Positions 1-13,976 of a DNA stretch of 64,000 bases are shown here, piece after piece. This stretch comes from Ostrinia nubilalis (Eukaryota; Arthropoda; Insecta; Lepidoptera; Crambidae): positions 10,637,889-10,701,888 of the forward strand of contig NC_087113.1 of assembly GCF_963855985.1 (NCBI RefSeq). The letters are read 5' to 3'. Position 1 is the stretch's first letter. Every line of letters starts with the position of its first letter. The notes below the pieces were generated by a model. The model was given only the letters and a program-made list of their open reading frames with translations, ran no database searches and was not told the origin of the DNA. Position numbers and translations under genes: made by a program.

Positions 1-2720
1 CTTTATATGAGAGCCAAGAATCATCATTGAAATTGAATAATCCTGTGATAGATTTAACTGGCTTTACCGTTACAACTGAAATAGCCACTTGTACGATAGA
101 CAAAACATTACAGCACCATTCAAACCAAGGATAGCTCTGACGTCTTCCATCAAGCGTTTCAATGATTCCATTGCATTTATACTCGGCATTATAAATAAAC
201 AGAACCGTTCATTCATTCCATATCTCGCTGAGAAGTTTCCATTCACAATTTTCATTCATTCGCTCGGTTTTCGCATGCGATGTTTACTTTACCTTTCGCG
301 TGTTATCGTGCGGAGTTGTAAATATCCTCCTTAATGCTCGACTGTTTTGTGTTTCGGCTGTTGCGTTGGAGGGAGGATCTCGTGTTTTTGCATCAGTGGG
401 TGTAATGGTTTTTGAGATGATGGATTTCGGCGGATTCCAAAACTTCTGGCGATAGTATTCTCTATCTATCTCAATTTATTCGTCAAGATTGTAAATCATT
501 GGTCAATTACAAGTAAAAGTGAATTTTTCCTTTCATTCAAAGCGATTTTCGTGACAGCTACAATTGTTGTTATTAGTAAATTCACTATTAGGAGCTACAA
601 GTATTTGATGTCATGTTCAAGTCTTAATTGATCATTCAGTAATTTTTTACGTTCTCAAATAATTGTAATTAAGATCCAACATTTTCTTTCAATCTGTCTA
701 AAGACGAGGCTACCACAAAACATTTTAAAATTGTTAGTGATTGACACATTGATTACAGTTTACAATACAAATTTTCAATTAGCATTTGCAGAAATTCGAT
801 ATTGGACAATGCCCATCTGTTGTTCTCGCCATGTAAACTCGGGAGGTGTTTTTCTAAAATCATCGATCCACATACTATATTGGTTTTAGGAGTATATTTC
901 TTTATGCATCAATTGGCTTTGTTTCCGGCGGGGCGAAACTCTAGCTGGTCTGGTCAGGCTCTGCAATTTCGATTGTTCCCTTCCTGCTCGCTTGCTCTGC
1001 ACTAAAAAATGTTATCATCTCTTCTCTAATCAGTACTTAAACTATCAGCTTATCGTCTCAAACCCATAATAGCAACAGTCCAGTAGATGCGCTGCCGATA
1101 GCGACTCGTCACTCAGTGAGGTCATCTCTAATTATGTGTGAACGGTTTGTTCGACGCGCGCGCACACAATCGTCGCTCGTGTGTTGACTTAGGGTGGCCA
1201 CAACGGCCAATACATTTGCTTATCTTCCCCTGGTCTGGTTTCATACATACTTAACTAAAGTAAGGGTCCGTTCGTCCCATTACAAGGTACTGGCTTAACA
1301 CCATCTTTATAGAGTCCCTCTACTATACCGCTCCTCTCAGGCATTTATAGAGTGGCATAATTTTCTTAAGGTAGGTACAATAACTGGAACCACTGCCCAT
1401 ACCATATGAAAATGTATTCCATCGATCGAACCCATATGGCTCCGAGTCAATAAACTTCAGCGCCACCAGACATATGCCTTGAGGAGCACGTTAACTTGTC
1501 AATCAATTCTGACGTATGTGGCGGTAGCTTATGAAGTTTCACACCAAGGCATTAGGCATAGGCAGCCCTTGCCAGACCAGAAGTTTCCGCTCGTGTTCAC
1601 TTTGACAGTAAGCTGGCTGTTTCACACCGGCTGCGTTAAACGGCGTGAAATACATTTAAATGCGAATTATGTATAGGTTCGAGGTATTTCCTTTCATCGC
1701 GGGCTCGTTCGACGTGTTAACAATTAATTTTTATTATTTTTTAATGTCACAGTTCAGTGTGACGAGGTTGTCGATAAAGTTGTAGTTGATGTCATTTTAT
1801 TTAGTTTTTCCTTTTTTTATCCTTAGTTGGTTTTAGCAACTTATGATAACGTTCACCTATTATTTCCGTTATTAACATTGTTACCTTACTGGTTGGCTGT
1901 ATTTTACAACAAAAAACTGATGCTTTTTTATTAAAGAAGTTTTTTGTTCCTTTCGAATAGCTGCTTAGTCAAGGTGAAGTTGGTTGATAGATATTTTTAT
2001 AAATTAACATTATGTTCAAGTTTTTGATTCTGAGTTATTAACCGGTTCTATAACGTGTGTTCTAGATTATGACCCATAGAGCCTTCGTTTATTCTGTGCA
2101 CTGAAATAGGCATGATAACCTAGCCACTGCGATCTATTATACTAACAGCGCCATCTCTTGGTGGCTCAACTAAATTTAATATAACTGACAGGGACAAACT
2201 TGGCAAGTATGAACCCATCGAAATTAATACATTATAATTATCCAATTTAACGTCAAATTTAGAGCCGATATCGGACAGGAAGGAAGCTTCGGTCGTCGGC
2301 GGCCGGTCAGTCACTTATCAGGAGCGCTGGAATGTAGTGGTATTATGAAGAACATGAACCGTTAAGATGTTTAGTACAATATGTGGACAGTTTTGACAAT
2401 TAGTGTTTTGTTGTGGTGGCCATCTAGTTCATGCGATGATTTGTGGTATATCTCCTTCTTTCTTATTTTACCTTTGAAACATACTCGATTTTGCGACAAT
2501 GCTCGCTACAACAATTACAAGTCACTTTGGGAGTTTTTTTTTCGTTGCACTAGCAGAATTTATGAATGTCTTGCTTTCTGCATGTTCGACTATGTATACA
2601 GACGACAGCACATTAAGCTAAATCATCCTAATATTGTAATAATAAGTGCTATTTTGAATGGATATTGATGTGCTTTCGACTGTACGATACACACCACTCC
2701 GTAGTTAAAATGGGTTATTC

Positions 2721-2834
2721 CATATTACTCTGTGCAATGCATATTACCCTGTGCAATGCATATTACTCTGTATAATGCATATTACTCTGTGTAATGCTTA
2801 TTACTCTGTGCAATGCTTATTACTCTATGCAATG
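2721..2834. repeat. 19-bp tandem repeat, 6 copies
   Basis: Six head-to-tail copies of a 19-bp unit with consensus CATATTACTCTGTGCAATG. Copies differ at one to three positions. It lies in intron sequence. Confidence 0.9.
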
Positions 2835-2849
2835 AATATGATTTGCTAA

Positions 2850-2946
2850 GTTAGTTTAGGCTAACTCGCAAAGCTGACACAGTTTTCCATAGTGTTTGTA
2901 TAGTTTGCACACAACTATGGAAAACTGCATCATAAGCTAACTTAGT
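2850..2946. repeat. Short inverted-repeat element / hairpin
   Basis: The ends GCTAAGTTAG and CTAACTTAG are inverted, and inside them CAGTTTTCCATAG pairs with CTATGGAAAACTG around a loop of about 22 nt. This is either a degenerate MITE or a stable hairpin. No target-site duplication is clear. Confidence 0.6.
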
Positions 2947-3057
2947 TCTTGGTCTGCATCCTGCATAATGGGGTACTCAATCAGGATAAGTCGATATTTT
3001 TCAAACCACCGTAAACTTCAAGACCAAAGCAGTAATATTGTATTTCTCTGTTCCCAG

Positions 3058-3160
3058 GAGAATCGAGGAGAGAGGGCTCGGCTGAGGAGCAGACGGCGCC
3101 CGATGCTGACGTGGACACCAGCGACACAGCCGCCAAGGACGTGCCCGACAAGGACAATAA
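3058..3160 (+). CDS. RhoGEF2: RhoGEF2 exon 1 of window (acidic linker)
   Basis: The acceptor is a pyrimidine stretch ending TTCCCAG and the donor is AA|GTGAGT. The frame completing a phase-1 codon is open and acidic, and contains DADVDTSDTAAKDVPDKDN. It leaves in phase 2, which fits the 9093 exon. A second frame is also open but gives an arginine- and proline-rich peptide with poorer codon use. There is no recognised domain; by position it is linker between the N-terminal domains and the DH domain. Confidence 0.6.
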
Positions 3161-6100
3161 GTGAGTTGGGAATTACTGTCTCTGTCAATGTCAATAGTCC
3201 AGTAGGCATATTGTTGAAGTCACATATGTGTATAAAGTGACATCTAGTATCAAAAGATAGTACTGTTGTTTATGTTGGGTTTTAGTTGTTACAAAGTGAT
3301 ACTAGATGGCACTGAGGGTCGATTAACACGCGGTTCAATTTGATTTTTTCCATTTCCTTGGGTCAAGAGGAGCCCAAAATTATGTGTCTGTCTAGGTCTA
3401 TCAAAGTAGAACAATGTAGTAGAACTAGTTTGAAAGCGAAATAGAATGATATAGTACATACAGTCCACGGTTTTATTATAGCTACCTAGCACAGACCTGT
3501 TCATGGTCCTTGACGAGCCGGAATATAAAGGCTATTTTTGAGTGCACAGTGGTGAAAACCGCTGTAACCCGTACTCGCAGTGGATCGCTGCAACAAACCG
3601 AGTACGTGGTAGGTAGGAGGAGTACAGAACAGCTCCTGGATGATGAGCTGGTTCTTGGAGTACAGAACAGCTCTTGGATGATGAGCTGGTTCTTGGAGAA
3701 CAGAACAGCTCTTGGATGATGAGCTGGTTCTTGGAGAGCAGAACAGCTCTTGGATTACGAGCTGGTTCATGGAGTGTAGAACAGCTCTTGGATGAAGAGC
3801 TGGTTGGAGGAGCTGAGGCGAGCGAGGAGTTCCTGGTAGTGGCCTGCTGCAGGCTCAGCTGGATTAGCGACTGAGGACAATGGGATCTACGGGCTTCATT
3901 ACACATCGATAAAGAAGGTTTTTAGTACAATCTATGTGTGAGTGAAGTGCGAACCGTGAGTACTTTGACGTTTACTAAGCAGGCAAATTTCAACCTTATT
4001 TCAAGGAACTTTATAACTTTAAAATATTTGGAACTTTAGTTTATTTTCATAGGATTTTTAGAACTTAGAATAATTTTAGAAGTAGTTAGGACTTAGAATT
4101 TAAGTGGAAAAAACGGAGATACGGGGACTCTATGCCCGATTTTCCACAGAATTGTTCAAACACTTGTAAAATTTTCATGAAGTGAACTAAGAAAAACTTC
4201 TGTTATTTTTTTCGATTTTAACTTTTTACTTTATTTTTGCTTTGTAATAATTTATTTAACAATGGCTACTATGGAATCTCTAATTAACTATCAGGATGAT
4301 TTATCATCCAGGATTTTCAAAGCTGAAGTTAATTACAAAAAGTCTCCCAAAGAACGCTTGACTAGAGATTACATAGATAACAGGTTACAGGCATTGATAG
4401 AGATGTGGGCTGAATTTAGACAAGGGCATAAGGGGTTATTCCAGACATCAGATCCAAAACTGCTAAAAAAGACAGATTATATGGTTAATGATGTTTACGA
4501 TCAAACAGAACAAGTGGTTTTGAATTACAAGGGTGCATTGAAACAATGTCTATCTGCTATGTCAACACCAATAGAGTCAGTAGATAACAGTAGGCCAAAT
4601 TATCCATCTCAATCTCGAGTTAAGTTACCTGAGATTCACATTCCAAAGTTTGGAGGTAACTATTCAGAATGGGTAACTTTTAGGGATTTATTCGTTTCAA
4701 TGATACACAAAAACCAAACTCTCGACAATGTTCAACGATTACAATACTTGAAGGGATATTTGACGGGAGAGGCAGAACAACTTATTCGATACATACCTGT
4801 AGCTGAGGTTAATTACGATCAATGTTGGATACTTCTAGAGCAAAGATACAGTAATAAAAAATATTTGGCACACAACATTTTGAAACGGTTTTTAGGCCAA
4901 CGAAATGCCAATATTGTATCTGCAAGCATTTTGAAAGATTTTATTGACACAACCTCAGATTGTTTAAATGCTTTGATCAATTTAGGGATAGATGTCTCTA
5001 CGTGGGACATAATGATCATACATTTGTTGAGTTCAAAACTAGACCCCGAGACACGCAAGGAGTGGGAACTGCACATTGCTAGAACGGTAGCGTCTGATTG
5101 TTTACCAACTTACGATCAAATGAAGGATTTCTTGTATGATAGGTTTCGGGCTTTGGAATGTATCGAACCTAAACATTTCACTAGACAGTCAGCTTCCAAT
5201 GTGCATACCGGGCAGAATGTTAGTCATACTAGGGTTTTACATGCGACTAATGTTCAAAAATTCTCTTGCGAGTTTTGTGGTGAGGAACACAAGTTATGTT
5301 TTTGTAAAGGGTTTTCAAGCTTAGGATATGAGAACAAATGTGACCTTGTTATCAAAAACAAAATGTGTTATAACTGTTTAGGAAGCAACCATGGTGTAAA
5401 GTATTGCCGATCACCCACCAATTGTCGAGTTTGCAAAAAACGGCATCATTCTTTGCTTCACTCAGGGAAATCCCCCACTTCGACTGCTGGTTCAGGGTTT
5501 TTAGGTCAAGTAGTAGAAGAAGGTGCGGGGAAGGACAACAATCTGAAAGGTTTAGAACATGATACGCAGCCAATTGAGACTGCAAATCACATGGCATGTT
5601 GCGCGAAGACTAAGAGCAGTCATGTGTTATTGGCAACAGCATTGGTTGACGTTAAGTCTAGGACAGGCCAATATCACGTGTGTAGGGCTTTAGTAGATCA
5701 AGGCTCTCAAGCTTCATTCGTGACAGAAGCTACGGTCCAAGGTTTGGGACTAAAGAAAATAAATGTGACAAATAACATATCAGGCTTGGGTGATGCGAAA
5801 CCTTCTGTGTTTTCCAGATCTATGGTTTCACTTACACTTAAATCTAAACTAGATCCGAGTTTTGAGATAGAGGTAGAGGCGTATGTTCTTAGCGACATTA
5901 CGTCATACTTACCAGGACAGAGAGTTTCATTAGACAATTTGGTTGAATTATCACATGTTTATTTAGCGGATCCGCAATTTAACGTACCGAACAAGATTGA
6001 TCTTCTTCTGGGAGCAGACGTATGTAGTCAGATATTCAGGAATGGTTTGTTACGGGGACCTACGGGTTCGCCAGTGGCACAGTGCACCACGCTTGGGTGG

Positions 6101-9100
6101 ATAATATCTGGACCGATAAATACTGCTGCGGATGAAAATAGAGTTACAGTGTTGCATGCGTTTGTAGAGGAATTGGATTCAAAACGCTCTAAGGTTTTGG
6201 ATATGGAAACTTTATTCACATCAAGAAAGTTAACATCAAAAGAACAGCGATGCGGAGAAATCTTCACTGCGACCACTCGTCGGAGTGCAGATGGAAGATG
6301 TAGAGTGAAGTGTCTATACCACGAAGAAGTGTTTACCTGTAAACAAGAAGAAACATCGGTCAGAAAATTATTGAAAACATTTAGAACGAAGATTTATTAC
6401 GGATACAACAAGCTAAAGAACAGAAGATACACAGAGGATAATACACAGCTAGAACACATGAAGTTAAAACAGGAAACTAAGTACAATAAAGAACAAGCAG
6501 TATACTTACCACATGCTGTTATGAAGGAAGAAAGATCAACTGCGAAAGTGGTGTTTGACGCATCCACAAATGGAGTCAAACTGCAGAAGAAAGAATAGAG
6601 CAAATTAGGAATTTAGAACAAACTAGGAATTATAGAACAAATTAGGAATTAAAGTACAAAAAGGGATTTATAGTACAAATTAGGGATTTATAGTACAGAT
6701 TAGGGATTTATAGGACAAAAATGGTTATGTAACCGAGAAGAGTTACTAGGGTTATTAGAGCAAAGAGGAACAAAAGGACTAAGAAGGACAACTGGGATTT
6801 CAACTATAAAATAAAAGAGGGACTTACCTGAAACAGGAACAATGATGAATTTCAGTACTCGGTGAATTGCCGCCGCTGTCCGCGCCTGTAAGAAAAAGAA
6901 AAATTATATTGGTTGTATTGTATCGCATCTATTCAGTCCATTAGGATGGATAGCAACTGCTTAAGCGAAGAAGTTATCAAGCAGTGTGGATAGCTGGAAT
7001 AGGGTGAGAGAAAGAACTTACTAGAGTTATCTAAAGATGGGAATACTTACCTTACTTAACGAGTTACTACTTAGCTGAAGTATCCGCGGTGGTATGCACT
7101 CGATCAGACGATGCTTTGCAGGGCTGCAGGGATTCTCAGATGCCTTCAACGTTGCTTACGCTGCTGGGGTTTATTTACGCGTAATCACTGCATCAGGGAA
7201 ATTCCCGTTGGGCTAGTTTGCTAGTGTCAAAACTCTGTTACTTCGGTGATAAATGAGTAGGTATACCGCAGTTTGAGTTTTGTGGAGCTGTTTGGATGAC
7301 TAAGTTGTTAGTAGTGTCTATGAAAGTTTTTCAAGGGTTTTTAAGAGAACAAACTATCATACACTAAACTCAAGAAGTTAAAGGGTTTTATGTTCAAATA
7401 GGTACAGTAGACCAATCTTTGTTAGAAAACAGTTCTTCACTCTTTAGTTCAGTTCGTGGTTTTTAGGTAGGTAATAAGTTCAATTGATATTTTATAGACA
7501 TTTTACAATTTTCATACAAGGTTTATTAACAGGCTCATAAAAGTTCTGAGCCGGCAGTCGGGGATACAATTTTGTTGTAGGGTGATAACTTGTCTCCAAG
7601 TACGTGGTTGTTTGGCAAGATTTTCTAGGACAATCCCTGAACTGATGGGATGACTTGTATTTTGTAAATGTAAAATGTGTAGTTTTAAAATTGGTTTTCA
7701 CTGGTTAATAAGTAATTAACTGTTAACGAATGTTATATTATTTGATTTACTAGTTTTAAGGTTTAGTTAAACGAGTGGTTTTAATATGTAAAGGGTTTAT
7801 TATACGAGGGGTTCTTAAACATGGGTTTTTATACGCGAGGTGAGGGTTTTTATACGAGAGGTTTTATACTAGACATGTATGGGTCATAGTTAAGGACATT
7901 CTGTCCTTGGTGGGCGGCATGTTGAAGTCACATATGTGTATAAAGTGACATCTAGTATCAAAAGATAGTACTGTTGTTTATGTTGGGTTTTAGTTGTTAC
8001 AAAGTGATACTAGATGGCACTGAGGGTCGATTAACACGCGGTTCAATTTGATTTTTTCCATTTCCTTGGGTCAAGAGGAGCCCAAAATTATGTGTCTGTC
8101 TAGGTCTATCAAAGTAGAACAATGTAGTAGAACTAGTTTGAAAGCGAAATAGAATGATATAGTACATACAGTCCACGGTTTTATTATAGCTACCTAGCAC
8201 AGACCTGTTCACATATGATTGGATAGTCATCATGGAGACACCTGGCAAGGACTACCAGTGAGTTGGGAATTTACGCCCGTATTCACAAACGATGCTTGCT
8301 TAAGTGAAGCAGCAAATCGAACGGACAGCGTTGAATAGAGCTCTGTAATTGGTTTATGTGTCACCCTGTGCGTCCACGCCTCACTGTGAGACCTCATAGT
8401 AACGTTTGTGAATACGGGCGTTACTGTCAATGTCAATAGTCCAGTAGGCATATGATTGGATAGTCAGCAAGGAGACAGGAGACGAATGACAACGATAAGC
8501 CTGACCTGCAAGCTTTCAAGAAGAGAGCGTATCTTCACCTTAAAGGCTGGAAACGCACATGTAACGCCCCTGGGACTGCGGGTGTCTATGGGCGACGGTA
8601 ATCACTTACCATCAGGTGAGTTGTGAAAACAAGTGAGCTGGACACAGTAGTAGGCCCCCACCATCACCACACAATGTTGTCTTCAGATGGATGTGATAAA
8701 GTGTATTTTCCCGGTTAGCAGTCGGCGATGATATAAAAAATGGGCTACTGAGTGAACACCACAGGCCATGCTACGCCACGACTCTTTTGAAGGTTGCCAA
8801 AAAACTGATAACTTTCCGATTACGCGCCGATTTTGTAGGGCTGTTGCAGTCATTCACCATATAACTAGGATTACTACTACTCTGTAACATTCGCGTAGTG
8901 TACTGGAACCTTTTAGGCTGCTGACTGACTAACAAATTTAAACCTTGGTGAGAGTTCTTCAAATTAATCCTGAAAGTTCAGCTTCTAATCTTATTAATTT
9001 TTAATTCATTTTTTTGTTTACTGAAACATTGAATAGTTGGTATTGGCACACTTTTTGGAACTTGTGAATCAACAAAATTTTTCCTATTACAGTTGGCGAG

Positions 9101-12100
9101 CGCCACCTGCCGCGCGCGGCGTGAACCGAGCGGAGAGCTGCCGCGAGCGAGACGCGCCGCGCCGCGGCAAGCACCGCAACGCCTCCGACCCGAACCGCCT
9201 CACCGCGCACACCAACCAGTGAGTTGCTTTTGTTTAGTACGCAGTTCGCGGCGCTGTTCATAGATGGCGCTAAATGTGACTTCTGCTGTGAACCAACTTT
9301 GTAGTGGTAGGTTACTACCTAATGTGTGAGAGGATTTTTTCATTACAATGAGCAGGTGATAATAGCACTTTAAATGCACTTTTTAATTCCTAAAAGAATT
9401 ATGGAGCACTGTGTTTTAGGTCTAAATTCCTCGTGCGGATAAATTTAAGCCTTTTCAATGAGGGTTTTCGCGAATGAAAGATCCGCTAGATGGCGGGACA
9501 TGGATGTGGGGTCTGACTGCTGCGTGATTGGTGGATTTTGACATATCTGTCAATGTCATGTCAAAAATAACCAATCATGCAGCATTTGGACCTCGCGTCT
9601 ACGTATTGCCATCTGGCGGATTTTTCATTGGCGAAAACCCTCATTCAACACTTTCAAGTATAAAGAAAACCATTACTAAAAACTCTTGTTTAAACCTTTA
9701 TTATTATATTTTTTCTTACATTATACGTTTCATAGTCTCGGATATTTTTCCATAATACGGCAAGATTTCTATCGCTGTTATAATGAAGTTGTTAACTACA
9801 TTGTTAGAATGGTAGGTAACTCTGGAAAATTCTGTAAATTGTTCTCTTAATAACTCTTCTTTGTGTTTTTCTGCTGATCATTCTACGAGTAACTACGACA
9901 AGGGCACGTCAAGTTAAATATTACATCTTAATAAGTCGTTTTATAGGTATATTGTTTAACTCAGTCAGAGGCAAACGGTCAAACGTCAGCGAGACTTCAG
10001 ATTTGTATACAGGGTGTCCCAGAATGGGTGAATCAAACTGCTAGGGGAGGTAGCTTTACTAATGTACTATCCCTAAAAAATATGAAAAAAAATTTTTGAG
10101 TTCGGATTTTTTTTTTAAATAAAGTGCTCTAAACTCGAAATCTAGTCATTATTTTCAAAAGTTTGTTTACAGATAAACGAAGCGATCATGTACAGTGATG
10201 TACAATTAATATTAGTAAGAAAAAAGTACAAATAAACTCCAAACGCAGCAATTTATAGCCAGATACTTAGGCAAAGCTGATTTATTTTCACTTTAAAAAA
10301 AAAATTATTTTGTGTCCTTATGCGCTTTATTTTTTTTTCATATTTTTTAGGGATAGTACATTAGTAGTGCTACCTCCCCTAGCAGTTTGATTCACCCATT
10401 GTGGGACAGCCTCCATTCATATTTTCTTTACGCAGACATGCTTGTTTGTTAAAATACAACTCCTATAAATAAACTGCATTGTTGGAATACTTCATCCAAA
10501 TATAGTCGCTACAGACAGACATTAATCCTGCCGTTTTATACTTTTTCTGAAACTATCGTCCAACTTCATTTCAGTGGGAACACTTCGTAGACATCGAAAC
10601 AACTTAACTCTAATATTAACTGCAATGGAATTTCAAACTTATTTTAAAGGCTATAGAGTTGTTTTTGACTGGGTTATTAGTTAATAGGAATCGTTGCACT
10701 CTTGATTATGAAAACAATCGATTAGGTAATATCGATATTTCGACAAAATTTTCGATAGTTTACGAGCGAAATTCGTCCAATTAAAAGTGACCTCGAGGTT
10801 TAACCAAACGCTTCTCATTAACAGGTCAATACATTTCGGGCGGTTAAAATTATTTCTAATATAAATTGAACTTTATGGCGTACGGTTTAAGGTGCAAATG
10901 AGAGGTCAAGGCGTCTGGACAGTTTAATACCGTTATAACCTGAGCTGTAGACGTTATTTGTGTTAAATGAAGAGAGGGGTCTCACAATACTGGTTTATTT
11001 TATACTAAATCTGTAAGGTGGAACGGATTTCAGTTTCAGTGTGTCCCGGGACGCGATAGCTAACGCATTGCGGGCGTTTTGTATGAATATAATTGTTAAT
11101 CGACTTTGAGAGTTATTTGTGATGAAATAAACCATATTTTTGTTTGTTTTGGCGACTGTGAGACTAGTTTGGCGGTCATTTTTAAAGTTTTCTAGTGCAA
11201 GTATTTTGGTTTTGTTGTGTTTTATTTAGAAAGGTTAACTAAGTGTTGATTTTCATAATATTGGGTAAGATATATTATTCGATTTTAAAAATAATTTTCA
11301 TTGTTATTTTTTAAAAGCATTTTTAATAAGATCTTGTCTTGGTTTGAACTCAGATCACAAAGTCAGCAGTTGCAGGTTTGATTCCCACAAAACTTATTCT
11401 TTAGAGCAGTAAATTCATTTTCTTTGCAAAACAGTTTTTATCACAATTTTTGGTAGGTCGATGTGCTGTCGACTGTGTTTAACTCAATTAGTTCATGTTT
11501 TCAGTACTATCTCAATAGTTAGTCTTTAATTGATATGATAGATAGGTAATACAATTGGTTTACTTATTATCATTATAATGATTTCCGCAACATACGGAAA
11601 TTATTGGCTTGAGGTAATCAATAAATATTACTATATTGTAGGTAAATTAGTATTTATAGATATTTATTAACCATTGCCTTATCTTTAGACAGACTTTAGT
11701 AAACTCCTAGCAGATAAAGTATTAATTTAAAACAGTAGGTACTTATCAAGGCGCCTAGCCTGTGATTCCGTGGTCATTGAAGTGAAATATTTGTCGATGT
11801 CATATCAATTTTTGACATTATTCTATTATTACTGTGGTCTAAACCATCCTGGTGTCACATATGAGTAGCCATCAACCCCTGTGGGTGTAGAATTGCGAGT
11901 TTCTCGATTCTAGTTACCATTTCTATAGCACACACTCTCTCTATCGAAATCTCTATTCTTTTACTTCTTTTTGTCGTGTCGACAACAAACCTACACAGTG
12001 TCAGCCCAAAACTAGAGTGGCGTTGTCAGTAGCCTTAATTAAATCTTCCTGCGTGCAGTTTTTCGGGCACGCATGGCACGACATCATGTGCTTCGTCGAC

Positions 12101-13932
12101 GGGGTAACAAAACCACACCAGTACCTCTAGCATGAACAACTTTCGTCTTCGAATCGTTTGCGTATTCGACAAAATTCAATACTCAACCTTCGAATTAAAC
12201 GATAACATGACAATTTTGATTCTTATCAAAATAAGTTTCGTTCAACCATTTCTCATACTAAGTTCACTTTACGACACGTTCACAAGGGCGCTGTAGTTTT
12301 CGTACTAAATCTTTTGATGGCGATTCGAGTACGCAAACGATTTGAACTCGAAAGTGTTTCGTGCTAGCCGTACTGAGCACTCCAAGTTTGAGCCATCCAA
12401 GAATCCCCACCTGAACATATGTATTGTAGATTGTACAATATTGTTTTATCATGAGCAGGTTATTCTCAATAGCGGGAAAGATAGCGTCAATCGAAAGTCC
12501 ATTATTGATTCAGTCTCGATATTACTAATATCTCCACAAGATAAGTGAGCCCGCTTATGAATGCGGCCCAGACAATGCGACAATAGACAATCGCAGGCAT
12601 CCAACAATGAGCCGCCGTCACCCGACACTTTGTTATTACGGGCCCACATTATTTGCTTCATTTATAACGTAAACCGAAGATGATACATCTTTAGTTAAGC
12701 CAATGATATTAATATCTTAAGACTTTTACTCTATATTTAGTAGTTTTCACCTAACCAAGATAATCCGGGCCTTTTCAACGCGAGATTATGGCAGGTAGGT
12801 ATGTACCATTCTTAGACTGCATCTCACTTAACATCAGGTGAGATTGCGGTCATACATGCCTTGTTTTGCATTAAAAACAGCCTCAGATGGGACTTGAACC
12901 CATGGTGTTTTGTTTGTCGTGAGACTGCTCTGATTCTGACTGACTGAGGGTTCGATAGTAGAAAAATTAAATGCATTTAGCCCCAAGTTTTTACTGGGAA
13001 ATCATGGGACGATGTGCAAGGGACAGCAGTTGAAGGACTTACAACTATAAAAAAATGGTTAAACACAAACCTACTCACACTAAACATTAAAAAAAGTAAT
13101 TTTATTTGCTTCACACCAAATAAACGCACACAACCGGAAGAAAACTTTCAAGTCAAACTACATATTTGTGACAGTTCCCAACAAAACACATGTACATGTC
13201 TTTGTATTGAGAGAGTTTCCACTACTAGATATCTAGGCGTTATTATAGATTCTCATCTGTCTTGGCATTCACACTTGGACATGCTAATGAATCGAATAAG
13301 AAAACTTACATGGATTTTTAAGAAGCTTAGGCATGTCACAACTAAGGACCTCATAAATAAAATCTATATAGCTCTAGCTCAATCAGTTTTTTGCTATGGA
13401 ATCTCAGTTTGGGGGGGCTCAACCAAAACGAAACTTCTGGAGGTAGAAAGAACGCAAAGACGGTTACTTAAAGTAATGTACTCTCTGCCTTTCAGACATT
13501 CTACTGAAGAACTTTATAAACACGGAGATCTCCTTTCTATAAGAAAACTATATATATTAACTGCCATATTGAAAATACATAAAAGTATATACTATGACCC
13601 TAAAATTAATAACAAAAGAAGAAAGGACAAAGCTGCTCCTACTATTCCTTCCAAAACAGCCTTTGCTAGCAGGCAATTTACTAGACAAGCTGGTTTCTTG
13701 TACAATAAAATTAACAAAATACTGAGCATTTATCCGCTTACATCTCACTCTTGTAAAGAGAAACTTACACTCTGGTTAAAATCGCTTAGCTATTCGGATA
13801 CCGAAACACTTTTAAAAAATAATATATAAAATTTATCAAATTTATATCTGAAAGTTAAAAAAAGGCATATACAAACGTAAAATTAATCACTCTCTATCAT
13901 AACTTAACATAATACAACATAACACACACACA

Positions 13933-13976
<44 letters not shown>

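Larger units (their letters stand above)
1..3057. other. Non-coding upstream intron sequence
   Basis: No open frame here has coding character and no exon joins the model, so I read it as the intron before the 3058 exon. It is AT-rich. It holds only a 19-bp tandem repeat and a hairpin near its right end, both listed separately. A short CpG-rich patch at about 1140-1200 has no exon attached that I can support. Confidence 0.5.
3212..8211 (+). mobile_element. BEL/Pao LTR retrotransposon, 5.0 kb, lacking RT/RNase H/integrase
   Basis: Two 292-bp LTRs, which I read as identical, start TGTTGAAG and end CTGTTCA. They are bounded by a 5-bp target duplication CATAT (3207-3211 and 8212-8216), the size usual for BEL/Pao. 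The single long ORF (4262-6598) encodes a BEL-type gag and aspartic protease and stops at the beginning of the reverse transcriptase region. No RT, RNase H or integrase sequence follows before the 3' LTR. Identical LTRs indicate a recent insertion. The copy is therefore defective and would depend on proteins supplied in trans. It sits in sense orientation in a RhoGEF2 intron. Confidence 0.9.

Noticed and set aside
3532..3906. 124-codon minus-strand ORF in the LTR element leader
   Set aside because: Shadow of the 38-bp tandem repeat.
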